Shown here in pieces: positions 1 to 4,714 of a stretch of 5,180 bases of DNA. The stretch is from Acidimicrobiales bacterium (lineage in GTDB: Bacteria; Actinomycetota; Acidimicrobiia; Acidimicrobiales; JANYDT01). Below the pieces are notes generated by a model. It saw nothing but the letters and a program-made list of their open reading frames with translations. It searched no databases and had not been told where the DNA came from. The position numbers and the translations under genes were made by a program. The number at the start of each line of letters is the position of its first letter. Position 1 is the stretch's first letter. Location: positions 1 through 5,180 of the forward strand of contig JANYHQ010000227.1 in assembly GCA_025358985.1 (NCBI GenBank). Reading direction: 5' to 3'.

Positions 1-290
1 CTCCAGAGGGGGTACAGCGTGGTGAGCCATTGGAACAGGGTGCCGTTGGTGGCTGGCCCGTAGGAGCGGGTCAGGTTTTGGTAGATGTGGTGGTGGGTGT
101 TGATGAGGCCCGGCGTCACCAGACAGCCGTTGGCCCGCACCACCTCGACGGCATCAACGGGCTCGGTCCCCGGGCCCCCCACGCCGCTGATGCGCCCATC
201 GGTGATGGCCACCCATCCGCCCTTGATCTCGCGGCGGGCATCGTCCACGGTGGCCACCAGATCGGCATCACGGATGAGGAGATCGGTCAT
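1..290 (-). CDS. 8-oxoguanine deaminase-like amidohydrolase, N-terminal part
   Basis: Partial gene: 96 codons read leftward from an ATG at 290-288 and the frame is still open at the window edge. The protein begins MTDLLIRDADLVATVDDAR, the usual N-terminal beta-sandwich strand of cytosine-deaminase-like amidohydrolases, and reaches PGLINTHHHIYQNLTR at residues 60-75. The HxH pair in it (H66 and H68) is the first metal ligand pair of the TIM-barrel amidohydrolase fold. The THHHxYQxLTR form, followed by an LFQWLTTLYPLW segment (85-96), resembles from memory 8-oxoguanine deaminases and the related hydroxydechloroatrazine ethylaminohydrolases (AtzB); these hydrolytically remove amino groups from purine or triazine rings in the cytoplasm. 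The start overlaps the stop of the upstream Nudix gene by the four bases ATGA (287-290), implying translational coupling; a weak AAGGG lies at 299-303. The substrate is inferred: the residues that set specificity lie outside the window, so a guanine or other deaminase is possible. Confidence 0.82.
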   Translation of the reverse strand, partial: MTDLLIRDADLVATVDDARREIKGGWVAITDGRISGVGGPGTEPVDAVEVVRANGCLVTPGLINTHHHIYQNLTRSYGPATNGTLFQWLTTLYPLW

Positions 291-799
291 GGCGCCCACC
301 CTTGCAGCTGATGTAGGAGCGGAAGGGCAACAGCGACGGAATCGGGGCACCATTCATCGTCACGTAACAGCGCATCGAGTTCGTCGGGGCCCACCCATTT
401 CGCCTGCGTCACCTCACCGTCGCTGAAGGTGAACGGCCCATCGCTCATCGCCACCCACACATGCATCACTGTCCACACGTCATCGTCGTGATGCACCCCG
501 TGACCCAGTTTGGTGAGCGTCGCCTGTACGCCCAGTTCCTCTCCCAATTCTCGTTGGGCTGCCTCTTCGAGTTGTTCGCCGTGCTCCACCACACCACCGG
601 CCGCCAAGTCCCACCGCGACGGCCATACATCCTTGGTGGCGGCCCGTTGATGCACCAACAAGCGGCCATCGGAACCCATCACCAGTACGGCACAGCACCG
701 GTGGCGTAACCGCTGTGCTCGCATCTCGCCACGGGTGACGGTGGCGATGATTTGATCGTCATCATCCACGATGTCCACCAACTCGGCATCGGGTTTCAT
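287..799 (-). CDS. Nudix hydrolase, YfcD / IPP-isomerase-like subgroup
   Basis: A 170-residue cytoplasmic protein with a perfect Nudix box GX5EX7REUXEEXGU at residues 69-91 (G69, E75, R83-E84, E87-E88, G90), the Mg-binding catalytic helix that cleaves nucleoside-diphosphate-X bonds. The N-terminal part, VDIVDDDDQIIATVTRGEM (8-26), then LRHR (31-34), and the LLVHQRAATKDVWPSRWD stretch (47-64) are the pattern of YfcD-type Nudix proteins, which resemble isopentenyl-diphosphate isomerase in sequence but are hydrolases of poorly known substrate. It does not look like a MutT specialist, so 8-oxo-dGTP hydrolysis should not be assumed. It is the first gene of a two-gene minus-strand operon, its TGA overlapping the ATG of the amidohydrolase. 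The ATG at 799-797 is chosen because it puts the VDIV strand near the N-terminus as in relatives; no Shine-Dalgarno precedes it, so a leaderless message is plausible. The family is secure; the substrate is unknown. Confidence 0.9.
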   Translation of the reverse strand: MKPDAELVDIVDDDDQIIATVTRGEMRAQRLRHRCCAVLVMGSDGRLLVHQRAATKDVWPSRWDLAAGGVVEHGEQLEEAAQRELGEELGVQATLTKLGHGVHHDDDVWTVMHVWVAMSDGPFTFSDGEVTQAKWVGPDELDALLRDDEWCPDSVAVALPLLHQLQGWAP

Positions 800-825
800 C
801 GACGCATCGTGCCAGTATCAGCGCC
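800..825. promoter_or_regulatory. 26-bp divergent promoter region between two Nudix genes
   Basis: All of the upstream non-coding DNA of two divergent genes. On the plus strand TGC-CAGTAT (810-818) is an extended -10-like element ending 7 bases before the nudC ATG; on the minus strand TGG-CACGAT (814-806) is another, ending 6 bases before the other ATG. Neither gene has a Shine-Dalgarno. The hexamers match TATAAT at only three positions (A2, A5, T6), so the promoter call rests mainly on geometry; any -35 contacts would fall inside the opposite gene. Leaderless transcription both ways is inference. Confidence 0.4.
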
Positions 826-1758
826 ATGTCTGCCGGTCGCGAGTCCACTTCCAATCCGCTGGCCGGTCGCCAGCTTAATCGTCGCCACGAGTTCCGTAAG
901 GACGAGGCCTGGCTCATCGAGCATCATGACCATGCCGACACCCGCTTCCATCTCGTATGGCGCAACACGTTCGCGGTGGCCGACGGGGTGGCCGCATCGT
1001 TGCCACGTGCTGTGGCGGAAGCGCTCATCGGCGACCATCCGCCGGTGTTGTTGGGTCAGCTCGATGGGGTCACCCACTGGGCCATTGACGTGTCCCATCA
1101 CGACCGCACTGCCATTGACGACGTACTGGATGGATCCACCGCCGGGGCCATGTTGGCGGGGTTACGCGACTCCATTGCAGTACTGCCCGCCCAGGACTCC
1201 AACCTGCTGGCCTTTGCCAGTGGCATCACCACATGGCATGCCAAGAACCGCTTCTGCGCGGTATGTGGTGGACCCACCATGGCGCGTGCGGGTGGTCATG
1301 AGCGCCATTGCGCCAGTTGCGGCACCACCCATTTCCCGCGTACGGATCCGGCCGTGATCATGCTCATCGGCAATGAGGACAAGTGTCTGTTGGGGCGCCA
1401 GGCCATCTGGCCGCCCAACATGTACTCGGCGCTGGCCGGATTCGTGGAACCGGGAGAGTCGTTGGAGGACGCAGTGGCCCGTGAGGTGCGCGAGGAGGTG
1501 GGACTCGAAGTCACCGATATTCGTTATCACTCGTCGCAACCATGGCCGTTTCCGCAATCAGTGATGCTGGGCTTCCATGCCACATACGTCAGCGGTGAGA
1601 TTGTTGCGGCGCCGGACGAAATCGAGGATGCGCGATGGTTCACTCGGGACGAGTTGTTGGAGTCCCGAGCCATGGGCAAGCGCGGATTTCCGTATATGGC
1701 TCCTCCCATCTCCATCGCCGGGGTACTGATTGCAGCGTGGATCGACGAACAAGTGTGA
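826..1758 (+). CDS. nudC: NAD(+)/NADH diphosphatase (NudC-type, zinc-ribbon Nudix)
   Basis: A 310-residue protein with the full NudC architecture. An N-terminal domain (about 1-135) is followed by a four-cysteine zinc ribbon (C144, C147, C162, C165, in FCAVCGGP and HCASCGTTHFPRTDPAVI), then the Nudix box GFVEPGESLEDAVAREVREE...GL at residues 205-227 with G205, E211, R219-E220, E223-E224 and G226 all present. The signature SQPWPFPQS (237-245) is the NudC-specific motif separating NADH pyrophosphatases from other Nudix enzymes. The family splits NAD(H) into nicotinamide mononucleotide and AMP, and NudC enzymes also remove NAD caps from RNA 5' ends; which role dominates here cannot be seen. No key residue is missing. 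The ATG at 826 has no Shine-Dalgarno and lies 7 bases after a -10-like hexamer, consistent with a leaderless message. The gene is divergent from the other Nudix gene and is followed 10 bases after its TGA by a strong inverted repeat. Confidence 0.95.
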   Translation: MSAGRESTSNPLAGRQLNRRHEFRKDEAWLIEHHDHADTRFHLVWRNTFAVADGVAASLPRAVAEALIGDHPPVLLGQLDGVTHWAIDVSHHDRTAIDDVLDGSTAGAMLAGLRDSIAVLPAQDSNLLAFASGITTWHAKNRFCAVCGGPTMARAGGHERHCASCGTTHFPRTDPAVIMLIGNEDKCLLGRQAIWPPNMYSALAGFVEPGESLEDAVAREVREEVGLEVTDIRYHSSQPWPFPQSVMLGFHATYVSGEIVAAPDEIEDARWFTRDELLESRAMGKRGFPYMAPPISIAGVLIAAWIDEQV

Positions 1759-1768
1759 TCCCGGCGGC

Positions 1769-1813
1769 TCCTCGTGCACTCCGTACTTCCCCGAGAGACG
1801 CAGTGCACGAGGA
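1769..1813. terminator. Perfect 12-bp inverted repeat, probable bidirectional terminator
   Basis: TCCTCGTGCACT (1769-1780) and AGTGCACGAGGA (1802-1813) are exact reverse complements separated by a 21-base loop. The structure starts 10 bases after the nudC stop and lies where the coding trace of the convergent minus-strand remnant fades, so it is well placed to end transcription from both sides. There is no T-run after either arm, so it is not a canonical intrinsic terminator; actinobacterial terminators often lack one. Each arm also contains the palindrome GTGCAC, so a protein-binding site is an alternative. Confidence 0.45.
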
Positions 1814-2118
1814 CGCCGCGGGTCTGGTCGACGTTGGCGACCGAACCTGATGGTCCGTACGATCATCATCCCGAAACCGATGCAGGTCAGTAAGCCTCCG
1901 CCGATGGTGCCCAGTACCAGACCGAAACTCTTGCGCATGGTTGCGGCCAGACTTTCGGCCACCACCGCCTGTCCGGGACCGGTGAAATTGATCACGACGG
2001 TGTAGATACCCGGAGTCCGCACCGTGAACTGAAGCACGCCCCTGAACATCGTCCCGTTTCGATTCTGGAAGTTGCAGAAACTGAGTGGTGAGAGGGTCAG
2101 CTTGGTGCCGGAAATTGA
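1810..2118 (-). pseudogene. 3' remnant of a membrane-protein gene (extracellular domain plus C-terminal TM helix)
   Basis: The minus strand reads as a protein-like frame just after the tRNA 3' end: SISGTKLTLSPLS, then FTVRTPGIYTVVINFTGPGQAVV, then a transmembrane helix of about 25 residues (KSFGLVLGTIGGGLLTCIGFGMMIV, roughly 1930-1855) and a positive stop-transfer tail RTIRFGRQRR. From memory this order, a beta-rich outer domain, GTYxVxV strand, one helix and a short basic tail, is typical of the C-terminal half of small actinobacterial membrane proteins of unknown function. Upstream the frame meets TAA inside the tRNA anticodon loop, and between there and an internal ATG at 2049 no ATG, GTG or TTG occurs, so the expected N-terminal helix and first part of the domain are absent. 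No stop follows the tail; the frame runs on antisense into nudC to 1558, which looks accidental. I therefore call it a remnant; a short protein from the ATG at 2049 is the alternative. Confidence 0.55.
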
Positions 2119-2119
2119 G

Positions 2120-2192
2120 TGCGCCGTGAGGGTCTCGATCCCTCCACCTACGGATTAAAAGTCCGCTGCTCTACCGGATGAGCTAACGGCGC
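2120..2192 (-). tRNA. tRNA-Lys (anticodon UUU)
   Basis: A complete 73-base cloverleaf on the minus strand. The acceptor stem GCGCCGT/ACGGCGC pairs over all seven bases (2192-2186 with 2127-2121), the D stem is GCTC/GAGC, the anticodon stem GCGGA/TCCGT has one G-U, and the T stem GAGGG/CCCTC is perfect. The seven-base anticodon loop CTTTTAA gives UUU (2159-2157), decoding lysine AAA/AAG. The discriminator is A (2120) and no CCA is encoded. Odd points are U at position 15, G at 48 and A at 54 (T loop ATCGAGA), where G15, C48 and U54 are usual. No clear terminator follows. It is transcribed divergently from the glutamine amidotransferase gene 17 bases away. Confidence 0.93.
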
Positions 2193-2209
2193 GGCTCTAC
2201 GCTAGCGGG
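2193..2209. promoter_or_regulatory. Overlapping divergent -10-like elements serving tRNA-Lys and the amidotransferase gene
   Basis: TACGCTA at 2198-2204 contains a TANNNT hexamer on each strand. On the plus strand TACGCT (2198-2203) is followed by six bases and then the GTG start at 2210. On the minus strand TAGCGT (2204-2199) is followed by six bases and then the first base of the mature tRNA at 2192. This spacing fits transcription starting on, or a base or two from, the first coding base in both directions. No convincing -35 box is seen on either side; it would lie inside the tRNA on one side and the coding sequence on the other. Confidence 0.45.
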
Positions 2210-2881
2210 GTGAGAGTCCTCGTCGTGGAGCATGAGTTCGATAGCGGCATTGGTCTTCTGGGAGAGCGGGCCCAGGCGGTGGGGGCGGAGTTGCAAACGG
2301 TGACACCGCTCAGCGGGATCCCCACCACCGCCGAGGGCTACGACGCGGTGGTCATCCTCGGCTCCGCGGAATCGGTCACCGCCCTGGGTGCAACGCCCTG
2401 GTTCATCCATGAGCAGGCACTGCTGAAAGATGCGGACGCCCGCCATATCCCCATCCTGGGCGTGTGCTTCGGGGCCCAATCGCTGGCCGTGGCCTTGGGG
2501 GGAAAGGTGGCCAGGGCGTCAGAGCCCGAAGTGGGCTGGAAAATGATTGACAGCGTGGATCCATCCGAATTGGCTGAAGGCCCATGGTTTCAGTGGCACG
2601 AGGATGCCATCGTGCCACCGCCGGGATCAACCGTGCTGGCCACGTCCGATGTCTGCGTGGAGGCGTACCGGATCGACATCCATCTGGGTGTGCAGTTCCA
2701 CCCTGAAGTCACCGCCCAGCAAGCCGTGGACTGGGCAGCCAGCGACCCGGCGGGGCTGGCCGCCAGTGGCTGCACACTCCCTGAGCTGGTGGCACTCACC
2801 AACGACCTCGAAACGGATGCCCGCCGACGGGCCGCCGACCTGTGGGACGCGTTCACGGCCCCTTCGTGCCGCCGGAGGTAG
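2210..2881 (+). CDS. Stand-alone class I glutamine amidotransferase
   Basis: A 223-residue cytoplasmic protein of the GMP-synthase-like glutaminase family. The nucleophile elbow ILGVCFGAQSLA (82-93) carries the catalytic cysteine C86, and GVQFHPEV (160-167) supplies the histidine H164 and glutamate E166, so the Cys-His-Glu triad is complete. Other family marks are YDAVVILGSAESV (44-56), the oxyanion-side strand, and WFQWHEDAIVPPPGS (126-140). These enzymes hydrolyse glutamine or related gamma-glutamyl amides; a free-standing copy with no synthetase next door has no predictable acceptor, and gamma-glutamyl hydrolase activity is an alternative. The GTG at 2210 is chosen because MRVLVVEHEF is the first beta strand of the fold and no other in-frame start precedes it; there is no Shine-Dalgarno and a TANNNT hexamer ends six bases upstream, so it is probably leaderless. 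The 45 residues after the HPE motif, ending in basic residues, form a helical tail. Confidence 0.92.
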   Translation: MRVLVVEHEFDSGIGLLGERAQAVGAELQTVTPLSGIPTTAEGYDAVVILGSAESVTALGATPWFIHEQALLKDADARHIPILGVCFGAQSLAVALGGKVARASEPEVGWKMIDSVDPSELAEGPWFQWHEDAIVPPPGSTVLATSDVCVEAYRIDIHLGVQFHPEVTAQQAVDWAASDPAGLAASGCTLPELVALTNDLETDARRRAADLWDAFTAPSCRRR

Positions 2882-2900
2882 GGCTTTCGGAGAACAGTGA

Positions 2901-2933
2901 CGGTGGATACACTCGCCACGGTCCACGGTGGAC
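2901..2933 (+). promoter_or_regulatory. Possible promoter and operator upstream of the GNAT gene
   Basis: The 74-base gap between the amidotransferase and acetyltransferase genes holds a TACACT -10-like hexamer (2908-2913), with only a poor -35 candidate near 2885-2890. Just downstream is a perfect inverted repeat GTCCAC-G-GTGGAC (2921-2933), which would overlap the start of the transcript. The heptamer CGGTGGA occurs at 2901-2907 and again at 2926-2932, 25 bases apart, flanking the hexamer. This is the arrangement of a small repressor site, but no regulator is in the window and the call is inference. Confidence 0.3.
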
Positions 2934-2955
2934 AACGAGGAGAGCACGGGTACAG

Positions 2956-3393
2956 ATGCCGGTAGAGATTTCGGTCGCAGCCGTAGTGACCGACGAAATC
3001 GTCCAGGCATTCGCCCAGCTCATCCCCCAATTGTCTCGTTCCAATCCTGCACCCACCCACGCTCAGCTCACCGCTTTGGTGGCCCATGAGGCCTGTCATC
3101 TGCTCTTGGCCCGAGACACCGACAGCGGCGCCATCATTGGCTCCCTCACCCTCGTGGTGTTCCCCATCCCCACCGCCACCCGGGCCTGGATCGAGGACGT
3201 GGTGGTGGACGGCAATGCCCGGGGATCTGGGGCGGGGGCGGCGTTGAGCACTGCGGCGCTGGAGTTGGCGGCCACCTTCGGCGCCAAAACGGTGGAACTC
3301 AGCAGCCGACCTGCGCGCGAGGCGGCCAACCGTTTGTATCAACGCCTCGGTTTCGTCAAACGCGACACCAACATCTACCGCTACTCGCTGTAA
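2956..3393 (+). CDS. GNAT-family N-acetyltransferase
   Basis: A 145-residue single-domain acetyltransferase, the usual length for the family. The opening strand is MPVEISVAAVVTDEIVQAFA, the central strands are HLLLARDTDSGAIIGSLTLVV (48-68), and the acetyl-CoA pyrophosphate loop is ARGSGAG (88-94), matching the R/Q-x-x-G-x-G/A signature after the ENVVV-like strand IEDVVVDGN (79-87). Motif B near the C-terminus, ANRLYQRLGFVKR (124-136), is the typical end of the fold. The enzyme should move acetyl from acetyl-CoA to an amine; substrate unknown. The frame is open back to 2842, inside the upstream gene, but the ATG at 2956 gives the normal N-terminus and has GAGGAGAG (2937-2944) about 11 bases upstream, a slightly long but acceptable ribosome-binding site. 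It is 19 bases ahead of gltA and probably shares a transcript with it; whether it acts on that enzyme is unknown. Confidence 0.88.
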   Translation: MPVEISVAAVVTDEIVQAFAQLIPQLSRSNPAPTHAQLTALVAHEACHLLLARDTDSGAIIGSLTLVVFPIPTATRAWIEDVVVDGNARGSGAGAALSTAALELAATFGAKTVELSSRPAREAANRLYQRLGFVKRDTNIYRYSL

Positions 3394-3412
3394 CCAACCC
3401 CGGAGACTCGCC

Positions 3413-4687
3413 ATGGCTGACACGTTCACGATCACCGACAATCGCACCGGCAAGACCGTCGATGTGCCCGTCGAAGACGGCGGCATCAGCGCCAAGGCGT
3501 TGCGGTCGCTGGATCCCGGTATGTGGTTCTACGACCCCGCGTATATGCAAACGGCGGCTTGTCGCTCGTCCATCACGTTCATCGACGGTGATGTGGGCAT
3601 CCTGCGCTACCGGGGCTACCCCATCGAGCAACTGGCTGAGCACTCCACCTATCTGGAGGTGGCATACCTACTGCTCAACGGCGAGTTGCCCACCAAGGCC
3701 CAGTCCGACGCTTGGACGTATGAGGTCACCCACCACACGTTCTTGCATGAGAACGTGCGCAAGCGCTTCATGGAGGGCTTCCATTTCGACGCCCACCCCA
3801 TGGGTATGTTCGTATCCGGCCTGGCGGCGCTGTCCACCTTCTATCCCGACGCCAAGGACATCGATGATCCGGCATCGCGGGACAAACAAGTCCTTCGTCT
3901 CATCGCCAAATCGCCCACGCTGGCCGCCTATTGCCACCGCTTCTCCATAGGTCAACCCACTGTTTATCCCGATAACGGCTTGGACTATGCCTCCAACTTC
4001 CTCAACATGATGTGGAAGGTGGGCGGTGACTATGAGATCAACCCGAAGCTGGCTCGCGCGTTGGACGTGTTGTTCATTCTCCACGCCGACCATGAGCAGA
4101 ACTGTGGCACCACGGCCATGAGGGTCATTGGTTCCAGTCATGCCGATCCGTACTCGGCCGCCGCTGGTGCCGCATCGGCGCTGTACGGTCCGCTGCACGG
4201 TGGCGCCAACGAGGCGGTGGTGCACATGTTGGAAGACATCGGCCATGTCAGCAACGTTCCTGCGTTCATCGAGGGCGTCAAGAACGGGCAGGGCGGAAAA
4301 CTCATGGGGTTCGGTCATCGGGTATACAAGAACTTTGATCCCCGCTCCACCATCGTGAAAAAGATCGCCTACGACGTATTCGACATCACCGGCACCAACC
4401 CGCTGCTCGACATTGCGTTGAAGCTGGAAGAGGCCGCCCTGGCTGACGACTACTTCGTCAGCCGCAAGCTGTATCCCAACGTGGACTTCTACTCAGGGCT
4501 CATCTATCAGGCCATGGGCTTTCCCATGTCGATGTTCACTGTGCTGTTCGCCATTCCTCGTATGAGCGGCTGGCTGTCGCACTGGCAGGAGCTGCTGGCC
4601 GACCCCGAGCAGAAAATCAGCCGTCCCCGTCAGCTCTATGTGGGTCCCGATGCCCGCGACTACGTAGCGCAGTCCGCTCGCGGTTAG
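3413..4687 (+). CDS. gltA: Citrate synthase (type II, hexameric GltA-like)
   Basis: A full-length 424-residue citrate synthase, which condenses acetyl-CoA and oxaloacetate to citrate at the entry of the TCA cycle in the cytoplasm. All three catalytic residues are visible: H262 in GPLHGGANEA (259-268), H302 in GFGHRVYKNFDPR (299-311) and D358 in YPNVDFYSG (354-362). The conserved LHADHEQN (223-230) and RYRGYPIEQLAE (65-76) blocks are also intact. The N-terminal small beta domain (about 1-50: FTITDNRTGKTVDVPV, WFYDPAY) is that of the Gram-negative-type hexameric enzyme, found in actinobacteria too; in E. coli this type is inhibited by NADH, but sensitivity here cannot be judged. The ATG at 3413 has a good GGAG ribosome-binding site at 3402-3405, seven bases upstream. 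Methylcitrate synthase is the main alternative, but the length and N-terminal domain favour GltA. Confidence 0.97.
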   Translation: MADTFTITDNRTGKTVDVPVEDGGISAKALRSLDPGMWFYDPAYMQTAACRSSITFIDGDVGILRYRGYPIEQLAEHSTYLEVAYLLLNGELPTKAQSDAWTYEVTHHTFLHENVRKRFMEGFHFDAHPMGMFVSGLAALSTFYPDAKDIDDPASRDKQVLRLIAKSPTLAAYCHRFSIGQPTVYPDNGLDYASNFLNMMWKVGGDYEINPKLARALDVLFILHADHEQNCGTTAMRVIGSSHADPYSAAAGAASALYGPLHGGANEAVVHMLEDIGHVSNVPAFIEGVKNGQGGKLMGFGHRVYKNFDPRSTIVKKIAYDVFDITGTNPLLDIALKLEEAALADDYFVSRKLYPNVDFYSGLIYQAMGFPMSMFTVLFAIPRMSGWLSHWQELLADPEQKISRPRQLYVGPDARDYVAQSARG

Positions 4688-4697
4688 CGGCTCCGGG

Positions 4698-4714
4698 CTG
4701 GCACCATTGGCCAG
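4698..4714 (+). other. Small stem-loop abutting the hemH start codon
   Basis: CTGGC (4698-4702) and GCCAG (4710-4714) can pair around a seven-base loop ACCATTG, ending on the base before the GTG at 4715. It occupies the place where a Shine-Dalgarno would be, and none is seen. It could lower translation of hemH or be chance; a five-base stem without a T-run is too weak to call a terminator. Confidence 0.2.

Noticed and set aside
30..426. Two short plus-strand frames opposite the amidohydrolase and Nudix genes
   Set aside because: They are antisense to well-supported genes and resemble no family.
752..1357. 201-codon plus-strand frame spanning the Nudix divergent region into nudC
   Set aside because: It covers the zinc-ribbon part of nudC in another frame and shows Pro/Arg/Ser-rich shadow composition.
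1558..1809. Continuation of the membrane-protein remnant as a cytoplasmic tail antisense to nudC
   Set aside because: After the basic stop-transfer tail the sequence loses protein-like character and lies opposite the conserved nudC 3' end; the open frame is best explained by composition.
2842..2955. Longer start for the acetyltransferase, 38 codons upstream
   Set aside because: It would overlap the amidotransferase gene, adds a Gly/Arg-rich segment not seen in GNAT proteins, and ignores the ribosome-binding site before 2956.
2590..3495. Long open frame of 301 codons on the minus strand across the amidotransferase, acetyltransferase and gltA start
   Set aside because: It is antisense to three recognisable genes, has low-complexity Arg/Ser/Gly-rich content and no family resemblance; long antisense frames are common at this GC content.
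3668..4318. 216-codon minus-strand frame inside gltA
   Set aside because: Fully antisense to the conserved core of citrate synthase, with no recognisable domain or ribosome-binding site.
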